Below are positions 27,855-37,020 of a stretch of DNA of 64,000 nt, in pieces (position 1 is the first letter of the stretch; every line of letters starts with the position of its first letter). This stretch comes from Pseudomonas sp. StFLB209 (GTDB taxonomy: Bacteria; Pseudomonadota; Gammaproteobacteria; Pseudomonadales; Pseudomonadaceae), in the NCBI RefSeq assembly GCF_000829415.1, contig NZ_AP014637.1, positions 1,810,001 through 1,874,000 of the forward strand, given 5' to 3'. A program made the position numbers and the translations under genes. The notes under the pieces are model-generated. The model was not told the DNA's origin and did no database searches. It worked only from the letters and a program-made list of their open reading frames with translations.

Positions 27855-29228
27855 TTGAAAATCATCATCCTCGGTGCAGGGCAGGTTGGCGGCACGCTGG
27901 CCGAACACCTGGCCAGCGAAGCCAACGACATCACCGTGGTCGACACCGACGGCGACCGCCTGCGCAATCTGGGCGACCGCCTGGATATCCGCACCGTGCA
28001 GGGTAAGGGCTCGTTTCCGACCGTGCTGCGCCAGGCCGGCGCCGACGATGCCGACATGCTGGTGGCGGTCACCAACAGCGATGAGTGCAACATGGTTGCC
28101 TGCCAGGTGGCCTACACCCTGTTTCATACCCCGACCAAGATTGCCCGGGTCCGCGAGTCAGCCTACCTGACCCGCGGCGAGCTGTTCGACAACGACGCCA
28201 TTCCGGTGGACGTGCTGATCAGCCCCGAGCAGGTGGTGACTCATTACATCAAGCGTCTGATCGAACAGCCCGGCGCCTTGCAGGTGATCGACTTCGGTGA
28301 AGGCAAGGCGCAACTGGTAGCGACCAAGGCCTACTACGGCGGGCCGCTGGTCGGCCAGCAACTGCGTCAGCTCAAGGCGCACATGCCCAACGTCGAAACC
28401 CGCGTGGCAGCGATCTTCCGCCGTGACCGGCCGATCCTGCCCAAGGGCGACACGGTGATCGAAGCCGACGATGAGGTGTTTTTCATCGCCGCCAAGGCCG
28501 ACATTCGCGCGGTGATGGGCGAGATGCGCCGGCTCGACGAGAACTACAAACGCATCGTCATCGCCGGCGGCGGCAACATCGGCGAACGCCTGGCCGAAGC
28601 CATTGAAAGCCGCTATCAGGTCAAGATCATCGAGATGAGCGCGGCGCGCTGCCGCTACCTTTCGGAAAATCTCAACAGCACCGTGGTGTTGCAAGGCAGC
28701 TCGTCAGACCGCGACCTGTTGATGGAAGAGAACATCGGCGACACCGACCTGTTCCTGGCCCTGACCAACGATGACGAAGCCAACATCATGTCGTCGCTGC
28801 TGGCCAAACGCATGGGCGCGCGCACCGTCATCACCCTGATCAACAACCCGGCCTATGTCGACCTGGTGCAGGGCGGCGAAATCGACATCGCGGTCAGCCC
28901 GCAGCTCGCCACCATCGGCACCCTGCTGGCCCACGTGCGCCGTGGCGATATCGTCAGCGTGCATTCATTGCGCCGCGGCGCAGCAGAAGCCATTGAACTG
29001 GTGGCCCACGGTGATGCCAAGTCGAGCAAGGTGATTGGCCGCGCCATCAAGGACATCAACCTGCCCAACGGCACCACCATCGGCGCGATCATTCGCGACG
29101 AAGAAGTACTCATCGCCCACGACAGCACCGTGATCGAATCGGGCGACCACGTGATCATGTTCCTGGTGGACAAGAAATACATCCGCGATGCCGAGCGGCT
29201 GTTTCAGGTGGGATTGAGTTTTTTCTGA
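27855..29228 (+). CDS. trkA: Trk potassium uptake NAD-binding regulator
   Basis: Cytosolic regulatory subunit of the TrkH/TrkG potassium channel. It has 457 residues. It has two RCK units: the first Rossmann NAD loop [16 protein letters not shown] starts at residue 4, and the second [17 protein letters not shown] near 236, each followed by a TrkA_C domain. The start is a TTG at 27855 with AGGAGTTAAAGG upstream; no ATG is available near it. The membrane partner gene is not in the window. Confidence 0.97.
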   Translation: MKIIILGAGQVGGTLAEHLASEANDITVVDTDGDRLRNLGDRLDIRTVQGKGSFPTVLRQAGADDADMLVAVTNSDECNMVACQVAYTLFHTPTKIARVRESAYLTRGELFDNDAIPVDVLISPEQVVTHYIKRLIEQPGALQVIDFGEGKAQLVATKAYYGGPLVGQQLRQLKAHMPNVETRVAAIFRRDRPILPKGDTVIEADDEVFFIAAKADIRAVMGEMRRLDENYKRIVIAGGGNIGERLAEAIESRYQVKIIEMSAARCRYLSENLNSTVVLQGSSSDRDLLMEENIGDTDLFLALTNDDEANIMSSLLAKRMGARTVITLINNPAYVDLVQGGEIDIAVSPQLATIGTLLAHVRRGDIVSVHSLRRGAAEAIELVAHGDAKSSKVIGRAIKDINLPNGTTIGAIIRDEEVLIAHDSTVIESGDHVIMFLVDKKYIRDAERLFQVGLSFF

Positions 29229-29553
29229 TAGCCAGGAAATTTCATACGCAAGAACCAGAGACGTCCTGTAGATGCAATTTGGTAGGGTACACGCCAATTC
29301 CCTTACCTTTTCAAGGCCGGTACTGCCACGAGATCAAGTTTCAAAACCGTGCGTCTGGTTCTCTCTCTGGAGCATTGTTGGGCGTAGCGGCAGCCAATGC
29401 TTTTCTGGGCGTCGATCTTTCCGGGGAGATCGTCGCTGGTGTTGTCGGGACAGGGGGTGCGTTGGCCTTTTTGAGAACCGTAGGAGCGGCTTCAGCCGCG
29501 AAGCCCTCTCGCTGCTAAAGCAGCTCCTACGGGGCAAATCTGTCACTGGTTCA
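29229..29553. other. Gap between trkA and acyltransferase gene: glycine-zipper open frame plus REP
   Basis: An open frame on the plus strand ends at 29518. It encodes a hydrophobic, glycine-rich stretch (SGSLSGALLGVAAANAFLGV ... EIVAGVVGTGGALAFL) that reads straight into a REP pair at 29480-29530, which supplies its last residues and stop. It lacks a convincing start or ribosome-binding site. It may be a remnant or a small membrane peptide; I would not call it a gene. Confidence 0.4.
29480..29530. repeat. REP-type palindrome pair
   Basis: GTAGGAGCGGCTTCAGCCGC and its partner ending CTAAAGCAGCTCCTAC lie just downstream of the acyltransferase gene (convergent side). Confidence 0.85.
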
Positions 29554-30441
29554 TCAATACCAGCGTGCCTCGCCAGGCGGGCGTTTCTTGAAGCGTTTCA
29601 TGCTCCACATGTACTGGCTCGGGTAGGCGCGTACGTACTTTTCCACCACCTGGCTCATCGCCGCCGCAGCGGTTTCGGTGTCGGTGCTGTACATCGCCTC
29701 AGGGGCGGCTTCGAGCACCACCTTGTAGCCTGAGCCATCCGGCAGGCGCATGGCGTGCAGGAATACGCCGACCGCTTTACCGCCGGCGAGCATGTTGGGC
29801 ACGAACTTGCTGGTCAGGGCTACAGTGCCGCAAAACGGCACGAAGATACCCGCCGATTCAGCCGGCTCCGGGTCGGCGGGAATGCCCACCTGGCCGCCCT
29901 TGCGCACTTCCTTGATGACGCTGAGGATGCCTTCCTTGGTCGACGGCGCAACCCGGTTGCCCAGCTGTACACGTTGCTTGCGCAGTAGTTCATCCACCGC
30001 CTTGAGCTTGGGCGGCCGGTAGAAAATGATCGGTTTGCACTGGCTGCAATAGAAGTGATTGAGCACTTCCCAGTTGCCCAGATGGCTGGTGATACCCACA
30101 ACGCCCTTGCCTGAAGCCAAGGCATCCTTGAGGACATCCAGACCTTCGACCTCGCGCACCAGGTCAATGGATTTTTGCGCCGGCCAGATCCACGCACAGG
30201 CGCTTTCGGTCAGGGTCTTGCCGATGTCCATCAGGCTGCGACCGACCAGCTGCTCGCGCTCGACGTCGTTCAGCTCTGGGAAACACTTGGTCAGGTTGAT
30301 GCGCACCACGTCACGCGAGCGGTTGGGCAGCTTCCACATCAGCCAGCCAATCGTCGAGCCTACCGCTTGTACGGCACGCCAGGGCAGCAGGGCAAACAGG
30401 CGCAACGCCCCGACCATCAGGGCGCCTTTGAATTTTTCCAC
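29554..30441 (-). CDS. Lipid A biosynthesis lauroyl/secondary acyltransferase (HtrB/LpxL family)
   Basis: A 295-residue membrane-associated acyltransferase of lipid A late acylation. The catalytic HX4E is in SHLGNWEVLNHF (H120, E125), preceded by an N-terminal hydrophobic segment (residues 8-38) and followed by the family blocks PIIFYRPPKLKAVD and GGQVGIPADPEP. It is the PA0011 (HtrB2) position in Pseudomonas. The start GTG 30441 has AGGAGAGTGACTC upstream. It lies 17 bp past tag on the same strand. Which acyl chain it transfers cannot be read from the sequence. Confidence 0.9.
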   Translation of the reverse strand: MEKFKGALMVGALRLFALLPWRAVQAVGSTIGWLMWKLPNRSRDVVRINLTKCFPELNDVEREQLVGRSLMDIGKTLTESACAWIWPAQKSIDLVREVEGLDVLKDALASGKGVVGITSHLGNWEVLNHFYCSQCKPIIFYRPPKLKAVDELLRKQRVQLGNRVAPSTKEGILSVIKEVRKGGQVGIPADPEPAESAGIFVPFCGTVALTSKFVPNMLAGGKAVGVFLHAMRLPDGSGYKVVLEAAPEAMYSTDTETAAAAMSQVVEKYVRAYPSQYMWSMKRFKKRPPGEARWY

Positions 30442-30458
30442 GAGTCACTCTCCTGATT

Positions 30459-31022
30459 TCAGCCGGCCATTGTACCCGTCAGCGCCCGATAGCGATCACA
30501 ATCGGTCGTATGATCCATGACCATGCCGCTGGCCTGCATGTAGGCGTAGCAGATGGTCGGGCCGACAAAGGTGAAGCCGGCTTTCTTCAGCGCCTTGCTC
30601 ATCGCTTCGGCCTCGGCGGTAATCGCCGGCACCTCGCTGCGATCCTTGAAGTGATTGACCTTGGGCACGCCACCGACGAATGACCAGAGCAAGGCGACCG
30701 GATCGTCCAGTTGCAACCAGGCGCGGGCGTTGCGCCGGGCGGCGTTGAGCTTGAGGCGGTTGCGAATGATGCCCGGCTCCTGCATCAACTGCTCGATGTA
30801 CTCATCGCTCATGTCGGCCAGTTGCTGCACATCGAAACCGAACATCACCTCGCGGTAACGGGCGCGTTTTTTCAGGACCGTGATCCATGACAATCCGGCC
30901 TGGAACCCTTCGAGCAACAGCAGTTCGAACAACTTCTGCGCATCGCGCAGTGGCACGCCCCATTCGTGATCGTGATAAGCGATATACAGCGGGTCTTCAT
31001 TGCACCAAAAGCAGCGTGTCAT
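30459..31022 (-). CDS. tag: DNA-3-methyladenine glycosylase I
   Basis: Excises 3-methyladenine from alkylated DNA. It has 187 residues. The zinc ligands of the Tag family are all present: C4 (MTRCFWC), H17 (AYHDHEWG), and near the end H171 and C175 (DHTTDC). I start at ATG 31022, because this places C4 correctly. It is divergent from glyQ, with 80 bp between the two starts. It is upstream of the acyltransferase gene on the same strand. Confidence 0.97.
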   Translation of the reverse strand: MTRCFWCNEDPLYIAYHDHEWGVPLRDAQKLFELLLLEGFQAGLSWITVLKKRARYREVMFGFDVQQLADMSDEYIEQLMQEPGIIRNRLKLNAARRNARAWLQLDDPVALLWSFVGGVPKVNHFKDRSEVPAITAEAEAMSKALKKAGFTFVGPTICYAYMQASGMVMDHTTDCDRYRALTGTMAG

Positions 31023-31102
31023 AAACCTCCCACAGGCCGATCCACGAACGAATCGGGTATACTCCCGCCCTTTCGAATCGCAGCCCAGCACAGGTGAATT
31101 TT

Positions 31103-32050
31103 GTGAGCCAGCCTACGCCAGCCGTGCGTACCTTCCAAGACTTGATCCTCGCCCTCCAGCAATACTGGGCCGATCAAGGTTGTGTGGTGCTTCAGCCCTA
31201 CGATATGGAAGTGGGCGCCGGTACTTTCCACACCGCCACGTTTCTGCGCGCCGTAGGCCCGGAGACCTGGAACGCCGCCTACGTTCAGCCGAGCCGCCGC
31301 CCTACCGACGGCCGTTATGGTGAAAACCCCAACCGCCTGCAGCACTACTACCAGTTCCAGGTGGTGCTCAAGCCCAACCCCGACAACTTCCAGGAGCTGT
31401 ACCTGGGCTCGCTCAAGCACATCGGCCTCGATCCGCTGGTGCATGACGTACGGTTCGTCGAGGACAACTGGGAGTCGCCGACGCTGGGCGCCTGGGGGCT
31501 GGGCTGGGAAATCTGGCTCAACGGCATGGAAGTTTCGCAATTCACCTACTTCCAGCAGGTCGGCGGTATCGAGTGCTACCCGGTAACCGGCGAGATCACC
31601 TACGGTCTGGAGCGTCTGGCCATGTACCAGCAGGGCGTGGACTCGGTCTACGATCTGGTCTGGGCCGACGGTCCGTTCGGCAAGGTCACCTATGGCGATG
31701 TGTTCCACCAGAACGAAGTGGAGCAATCGACCTACAACTTCGAACACGCCAGCGTCGACAAGCTGTTCGAGCTGTTCGATTTCTATGAAGGTGAAGCCCA
31801 GCGCCTGATCGGTCTGGAGCTGCCGCTGCCGAGCTATGAAATGGTGCTCAAGGCGTCGCACACCTTCAACCTGCTCGACGCCCGCCGGGCAATCTCGGTG
31901 ACGGCACGTCAGCAGTACATTCTGCGCGTGCGTACCCTGGCCCGCGCCGTGGCCCAGGCTTACCTGCAATCGCGGGCCAAGCTGGGCTTCCCGATGGCGG
32001 CACCTGATCTGCGCGACGAAGTATTGGCCAAGCTGGAGGCTGCACAATGA
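31103..32050 (+). CDS. glyQ: Glycyl-tRNA synthetase alpha subunit
   Basis: Catalytic subunit of the alpha2beta2 glycyl-tRNA synthetase. It has 315 residues and opens with [20 protein letters not shown]. The family blocks [19 protein letters not shown] and [20 protein letters not shown] are intact. I choose GTG 31103 (reads [10 protein letters not shown] after the start), since AGGTGA lies 6 bases upstream and the length equals the P. aeruginosa protein; a GTG at 31094 would add three residues. It overlaps glyS by 4 bp (ATGA). Confidence 0.97.
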   Translation: MSQPTPAVRTFQDLILALQQYWADQGCVVLQPYDMEVGAGTFHTATFLRAVGPETWNAAYVQPSRRPTDGRYGENPNRLQHYYQFQVVLKPNPDNFQELYLGSLKHIGLDPLVHDVRFVEDNWESPTLGAWGLGWEIWLNGMEVSQFTYFQQVGGIECYPVTGEITYGLERLAMYQQGVDSVYDLVWADGPFGKVTYGDVFHQNEVEQSTYNFEHASVDKLFELFDFYEGEAQRLIGLELPLPSYEMVLKASHTFNLLDARRAISVTARQQYILRVRTLARAVAQAYLQSRAKLGFPMAAPDLRDEVLAKLEAAQ

Positions 32051-34101
32051 GTGCTCAAGATTTTCTGGTTGAACTGGGCACCGAAGAACTGCCACCCAAG
32101 ACTCTGGGCAGCCTGGCCGATGCATTTCTGGCCGGCATCGAAAAGGGCCTGCAGGCCGCTGGCCTGACCTACAGTGCCAGCCAGGTCTACGCCGCACCAC
32201 GCCGCCTGGCGGTACTGGTCACAGGTCTTGCCAGCCAGCAACCGGACCGCAGCGTGAATCTGGACGGCCCGCCGCGCCAGGCTGCGTTCGACGCCGAAGG
32301 TAACCCGACCCAGGCCGCACTTGGCTTTGCCAAGAAGTGCGGGGTGGATCTGGCCGAGATCGACCAGAGCGGCGCCAAGCTGCGCTTTGTGCAGAACATC
32401 GCGGGCAAGCCGACCACTTCGCTGCTGCCAACCATCGTCGAAGATTCGCTCAACGACCTGCCGATCGCCAAGCGCATGCGCTGGGCCGCGCGCAAGGAAG
32501 AGTTCGTGCGTCCGACCCAGTGGCTGGTGATGCTGTTTGGTGACCAGGTCGTCGATTGCACGATTCTGGCCCAGACCGCTGGCCGTCTGTCCCGTGGCCA
32601 CCGCTTCCATCACCCGGAAGATGTGCGTATCAGCTCGCCGGCCGGCTACCTGACCGACCTGCGTGCCGCATACGTACTGGCTGACGCCAACGAGCGTCGG
32701 CAGATCATCAGCAAGCGTGTTGAAGAACTGGCTGCCCAGCAGCAAGGCACCGCCATCGTGCCGCCAGCCCTGCTCGACGAAGTGACCGGCCTGGTCGAAT
32801 GGCCGGTGCCGCTGGTCTGCTCCTTCGAAGAGCGCTTCCTGGAAGTGCCTCAGGAAGCGCTGATCACCACCATGCAGGACAACCAGAAGTACTTCTGCCT
32901 GCTGGACGCCGAAGGCAAGCTGCTGCCGCGCTTCATCACCGTGGCCAACATCGAAAGCAAAGACCCGTCGCAAATCGTCCACGGTAACGAGAAGGTCGTG
33001 CGTCCACGCCTGACCGACGCCGAGTTCTTCTTCAAGCAGGACAAGAAGCAGAAGCTCGAAAGCTTCAACGAGCGTCTGAAAAACGTGGTGTTCCAGGCCC
33101 AACTGGGCAGCGTCTACGACAAGGCCGAGCGGGTTTCGAAACTGGCTGCCTACATCGCCCCGCGCATCGGCGGCGATGCTCAGCGTGCGGCACGTGCCGG
33201 TATCCTGTCCAAGTGCGACCTGTCCACCGAGATGGTCGGCGAGTTCCCGGAAATGCAGGGCATTGCCGGTTACTACTACGCCAAACACGACGGTGAGCCG
33301 CACGATGTGGCCCTGGCGCTGAACGAGCAGTACATGCCACGTGGCGCCGGCGCTGAACTGCCGTCGACCCTGACCGGCGCGGCAGTGGCCATCGCCGACA
33401 AGCTCGACACCCTGGTCGGCATCTTCGGTATCGGCATGCTGCCGACCGGCAGCAAAGACCCTTACGCGCTGCGTCGTGCGGCCTTGGGCATCCTGCGCAT
33501 CCTGATCGAGAAACAACTCGACCTGGACCTGATCGACACCGTGAAATACGCCGTCGGCCAGTTCGGCGCCAAGGTCAAGGCCGCAGGCCTCGCCGATCAG
33601 GTTCTGGAGTTCATCTTCGACCGGCTGCGTGCGCGTTATGAAGACGAAGGCATCGAAGTGGCGGTGTACCTCTCGGTACGTGCCCTGCAACCGGGTTCGG
33701 CACTCGACTTCGACCAGCGTGTACAAGCCGTTCAGGCGTTCCGCAAACTGCCGCAGGCTGCCGCGCTGGCAGCGGTGAACAAGCGGGTATCGAACCTGCT
33801 GAGCAAGGCCGAGGGCAAGGTTGCCTCGACCATCGAGCCGAAGTACTTCGACAACGCCAACGAGTTCTCCCTGTACTCGGCCATTCAACAAGCCGATCAC
33901 GCCGTGCAGCCAATGGCCGCCGAGCGTAAGTACAACGAAGCGCTGACCCGTCTGGCCAACCTGCGCGAGCCGGTCGATGCGTTCTTCGAAGCGGTGATGG
34001 TCAATGCCGAAGACGCCAACGTGCGGGCCAACCGCTACGCGCTGCTGGCGCGTCTGCGCGGCCTGTTCCTGGGCGTGGCTGATATCTCGCTGCTGGGCTG
34101 A
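32047..34101 (+). CDS. glyS: Glycyl-tRNA synthetase beta subunit
   Basis: Beta subunit (684 residues) needed for tRNA binding and holoenzyme assembly. It begins [20 protein letters not shown], with the conserved TEELPPK. A middle HD-like region ([20 protein letters not shown] near 385) and a C-terminal anticodon-binding-like helical domain follow. It is coupled to glyQ by overlap and followed by gmhB after 10 bp. Confidence 0.98.
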   Translation: MSAQDFLVELGTEELPPKTLGSLADAFLAGIEKGLQAAGLTYSASQVYAAPRRLAVLVTGLASQQPDRSVNLDGPPRQAAFDAEGNPTQAALGFAKKCGVDLAEIDQSGAKLRFVQNIAGKPTTSLLPTIVEDSLNDLPIAKRMRWAARKEEFVRPTQWLVMLFGDQVVDCTILAQTAGRLSRGHRFHHPEDVRISSPAGYLTDLRAAYVLADANERRQIISKRVEELAAQQQGTAIVPPALLDEVTGLVEWPVPLVCSFEERFLEVPQEALITTMQDNQKYFCLLDAEGKLLPRFITVANIESKDPSQIVHGNEKVVRPRLTDAEFFFKQDKKQKLESFNERLKNVVFQAQLGSVYDKAERVSKLAAYIAPRIGGDAQRAARAGILSKCDLSTEMVGEFPEMQGIAGYYYAKHDGEPHDVALALNEQYMPRGAGAELPSTLTGAAVAIADKLDTLVGIFGIGMLPTGSKDPYALRRAALGILRILIEKQLDLDLIDTVKYAVGQFGAKVKAAGLADQVLEFIFDRLRARYEDEGIEVAVYLSVRALQPGSALDFDQRVQAVQAFRKLPQAAALAAVNKRVSNLLSKAEGKVASTIEPKYFDNANEFSLYSAIQQADHAVQPMAAERKYNEALTRLANLREPVDAFFEAVMVNAEDANVRANRYALLARLRGLFLGVADISLLG

Positions 34102-34111
34102 GGAGTAAACA

Positions 34112-34654
34112 GTGAAACTGCTGATTCTCGATCGTGACGGGGTGATCAATCAGGACTCCGACGCCTACATCAAGTCGGTGCAGGAGTGGATCCCCATTCC
34201 CGGCTCGATCGAGGCCATCGCAGAACTGAGCAAGGCCGGCTGGACGGTGGCGGTTGCCACCAACCAGTCCGGTATTGCCCGAGGTTATTACGACCTGGCC
34301 ACCCTGGACGCCATGCACGCGCAATTGCGCAAGCGGGTGGCCGAGCAGGGCGGCGAGGTTGGCTTGATCGTCTATTGTCCACATGGCCCGGATGCCGGTT
34401 GCGATTGTCGCAAGCCACTGCCGGGCATGCTGCACACCATTTCCCGGCACTATGGCGCAGACCTCAAAGGCCTGTGGTTCGTGGGCGACAGCAAGGGTGA
34501 CCTGCAGGCGGCGCTGGCCGTCGAAGCTCAACCGGTGCTGGTATTGACCGGCAAGGGGCAAAGAACGATAGACGGCCAGCTCCCGGCCGGCACGCTGGTT
34601 TTCGATGACCTGGCGGCGGTTGCCAGGCAACTTATCCACACCCGTGCTGGCTGA
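34112..34654 (+). CDS. gmhB: D-glycero-beta-D-manno-heptose-1,7-bisphosphate 7-phosphatase
   Basis: HAD phosphatase of the ADP-heptose pathway for LPS core. It has 180 residues. Motif I is LDRDGVIN with nucleophile D7 and acid D9. The zinc-binding loop CPHGPDAGCDCRKP is near residue 90 and is characteristic of GmhB. Motif IV is VGDSKGDLQAA. The start is GTG 34112 with GGAGTAAACA upstream. It lies 10 bp after glyS. An exact DnaA box lies in its 3' end (34632-34640). Confidence 0.95.
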   Translation: MKLLILDRDGVINQDSDAYIKSVQEWIPIPGSIEAIAELSKAGWTVAVATNQSGIARGYYDLATLDAMHAQLRKRVAEQGGEVGLIVYCPHGPDAGCDCRKPLPGMLHTISRHYGADLKGLWFVGDSKGDLQAALAVEAQPVLVLTGKGQRTIDGQLPAGTLVFDDLAAVARQLIHTRAG

Positions 34655-34722
34655 GACCTGCCTCCGGCATTCTTCATCACACGCGCAATGAACGGGCCGC
34701 TGCCCGCTAGGTAAACGTCAGC

Positions 34723-35493
34723 ATGTCGATCATTCAGACCATCAGGATCTTTATCTTTTACCTGTGCCTCGGCGGCAGTGCCTTGCTGTGGTGTTCGCTG
34801 AGCTTTTTCGTTGCGCCGTTCCTGCCGTTCAAACAGCGCTACCGCTTCATCAACGTGTATTGGTGCCGCTTCGCCCTGCTGCTGGTGCGCAGCATCCTGG
34901 GCATCAAGGTCAAGGTCTCCGGCCAGGAGCATGTGCCTGAAACGCCCTGCGTGATCATCTCCAACCACCAGAGCACCTGGGAAACCTTTTTCCTGTCGGC
35001 GTACTTCTCGCCACTGAGCCAGGTACTCAAGCGCGAACTGCTGTACGTGCCGTTCTTCGGCTGGGCGATGGCCATGCTGCGCCCGATCGCCATTGACCGC
35101 GACAACCCCAAGGCGGCGCTCAAGCACATCGCCAAGAAGGGTGACGAACTGCTCAAGGACAAGGTCTGGGTACTGATCTTCCCGGAAGGCACTCGCGTGC
35201 CCTACGGCAAGGTTGGCAAGTTCACTCGTGGCGGAGCCTCGCTGGCAGTCAATGCCGGCCTGCCGGTCCTGCCGATTGCCCACAACGCCGGCAAGTTCTG
35301 GCCTCGTGATGGCTGGGGCAAAACGCCGGGCACCATCGAGCTGGTGATCGGTGCCCCGATGCAGGCTGAAGGTACGGGCCCACGCGCCATTGCCGAGCTC
35401 AATGAGCGGGTTCAGGCCTGGAACGAGGCCACCCAGCGTGCTCTGGGCTCCCCCGCCACACCGCTGACAGGCGAAGAAAAAGTGCCTGCCTGA
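34723..35493 (+). CDS. plsC: 1-acyl-sn-glycerol-3-phosphate acyltransferase (lysophospholipid acyltransferase family)
   Basis: Transfers the second acyl chain onto lysophosphatidic acid in the inner membrane. It has 256 residues. Two hydrophobic segments at the N-terminus (residues 8-35 and 48-62) are followed by the catalytic NHQSTWE (H82, E87 in the HX4D/E motif) and the substrate motif FPEGTR near 154. It corresponds to the PA0005 position next to gmhB. A DnaA box lies at 35497-35505, and a strong terminator at 35621-35650 follows. Confidence 0.92.
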   Translation: MSIIQTIRIFIFYLCLGGSALLWCSLSFFVAPFLPFKQRYRFINVYWCRFALLLVRSILGIKVKVSGQEHVPETPCVIISNHQSTWETFFLSAYFSPLSQVLKRELLYVPFFGWAMAMLRPIAIDRDNPKAALKHIAKKGDELLKDKVWVLIFPEGTRVPYGKVGKFTRGGASLAVNAGLPVLPIAHNAGKFWPRDGWGKTPGTIELVIGAPMQAEGTGPRAIAELNERVQAWNEATQRALGSPATPLTGEEKVPA

Positions 35494-35547
35494 AATTGTG
35501 GATAACCTGTGTGCGAATTTTCTGAAACTCGCGAATATTTTCAATAA

Positions 35548-35588
35548 CTCACTGATTTACATGCTTATTTCTATAAGTCATCAGTGAG
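35548..35588. other. Two-level stem-loop downstream of plsC
   Basis: CTCACTGAT (35548-35556) pairs perfectly with ATCAGTGAG (35580-35588). Inside it CTTAT (35564-35568) pairs with ATAAG (35573-35577) around a TTCT loop. It lies 32 bp before an intrinsic terminator in AT-rich DNA, so it could belong to a 3' UTR or a small RNA. Confidence 0.5.
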
Positions 35589-35620
35589 CTGAAAACGTGC
35601 ATAAGTTTTTTCCTGATTGA

Positions 35621-35650
35621 ACCGGCGCCTCTCAAGGCGCCGGTTTTTTT
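35621..35650 (+). terminator. Intrinsic terminator downstream of plsC
   Basis: ACCGGCGCC and GGCGCCGGT form a 9-bp GC-rich stem with a 6-base loop, followed by seven Ts. It ends the glyQ-glyS-gmhB-plsC direction before the accessory block. Confidence 0.9.
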
Positions 35651-35756
35651 ATGCGTCTCATCCGGGTCATTTCCATCACGATTGATCTATTCAGCATCAG
35701 CGCAATTGAATTGCGATCAATTCTTAAATGCATCCAGAATGGACAGGCCGGTGCGT

Positions 35757-36252
35757 ATGGAAACCTCGCCACTCGACACCCTATATCGCGATCATCATGG
35801 CTCGCTGCAAAGCTGGCTGCGTCAGCGCCTGGGTGACCGTGAACAGGCGGCCGATATCGCTCAGGATACGTTCCTGCGCCTGCTGGTCACCCGGCGGATG
35901 CCCGGAATGGGGGGAGGGGCGCATGTATCTGGCGCAGATCGCCCGCAATCTGGTGATCGACCAGTGGCGCCGCCAACGTATCGAGCAGGCCTACCTGCAA
36001 AGCATCGCCGGGCTGGCGGAACCGGAGTCGCCGAGCCTGGAAACCCGGGCCATGATCATCGAAACCCTGATACAGATCGACCAGATGCTCGACAGCATGC
36101 TAGGCAAGGTTCGCGAGGCATTTGTGCTGTCGCGCTTCGAGGGGCTGGATTATGCGCAGATTGCCGAACGCCTGCAGGTCAGCGTCAGCTCCGTACAGAA
36201 GTACATGCTGCGCGCCATCAATGCCTGTTATCAGGTGCTGTACGCCGAATGA
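35757..36252 (+). pseudogene. FecI-like ECF sigma factor, frameshifted
   Basis: The N-terminal half reads from ATG 35757 in one frame (METSPLDTLYRDHHGSLQSW ... AADIAQDTFLRLLVTRRMP, sigma region 2). The rest reads in another frame (MYLAQIARNLVIDQWRRQ ... YAQIAERLQVSVSSVQKYML, end of region 2 and region 4) and stops at 36252. The break lies at about 35905-35925, next to a TGGGGGGAGGGG run, so a one-base slip or a sequencing error is possible. The two genes that follow are also broken, which supports true decay. An intact homologue is at 59590-60096. Confidence 0.88.
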
Positions 36253-36897
36253 GCCACGGCCAGGAAGCGCCGATTGCCCCGGCCATCGTCGAGCAGGCCA
36301 GCCACTGGTTGATGCTGCACTGGAATGGCGAACTCGATGCAGAGCAGCACCAGCGCTTCATCGAATGGCAGGCCGCCGACGCCGAACACCGCCGCGCCTG
36401 GCAACGGTTTGAACGCTTGCAAGGCACCTTGGCTGGAGTACCGGCCATTGATAGTGGAAACCGTCGTCGGCGAGATCCAGGCGCTGGGCACGCGCTTCTC
36501 TGTGTATGAAGTGGCTGGCGGCAGCCGTGTCGAACTGTTCGAAGGCGAACTGGAGCTGCGTCCCCGACACGCCCCGGCCGCTCGTCTACAGGCAGGACAA
36601 CAGCGCTGGTTCAACGCCGAACAAATGGGGCCGCTCGATCGCGCGGATCCCAATGCCATTGCCTGGACTCAGGGCCGCCTTGTTGCCGAGCGTGTGCCCC
36701 TCGGCCAGTTTCTTCACGAGCTGTCGCGCCACCGTCCCGGCGTGCTGCGTTGCGACCCGGCGGTCGCTGCACTGCCACTGACCGGCGTGTTCCCCTTGGA
36801 CGATACCGACCGGGTGCTGCTGGCGCTGCAGCAATCGCTGCCGGTCAAGGTCCAGCGCCTGAGAGCCTATTGGGTAACCGTAGGACCGCGATACTGA
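36249..36897 (+). pseudogene. FecR-like anti-sigma regulator, internally deleted
   Basis: ATG 36249 overlaps the FecI stop. The N-terminal DUF4880-type part (IVEQASHWLMLHWNGELD ... RRAWQRFERLQGTLAGVP, 67 codons) is in one frame. The C-terminal FecR part (VVGEIQALGTRFSVYEVAGG ... LPVKVQRLRAYWVTVG) is in another frame from about 36450 to the stop at 36897. Together they cover about 215 codons against about 315 in an intact FecR. The missing portion includes the transmembrane segment and the start of the periplasmic domain, so the protein could not signal. Confidence 0.88.
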
Positions 36898-37020
36898 CCG
36901 AACACCCCGTGCGCTGCGCAGCTTATAAAATTATCGATCCCGGCTTGTCGGTTTTCCCGCCTCGCTCGGGATACCTCTTGAAATCAATAACCAAGCATTC
37001 TCAAGGGGGAAATAATCAGA

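Noticed and set aside
31960-34149. Long open frame on the minus strand opposite glyS
   Set aside because: Shadow of glyS; low-complexity Gln/Val/His-rich sequence with no domain, typical of the antisense of a GC-rich gene.
35900-35930. Programmed frameshifting as explanation for the broken sigma gene
   Set aside because: A G-rich run could slip, but the following FecR and receptor genes carry large deletions, so decay is the simpler explanation.
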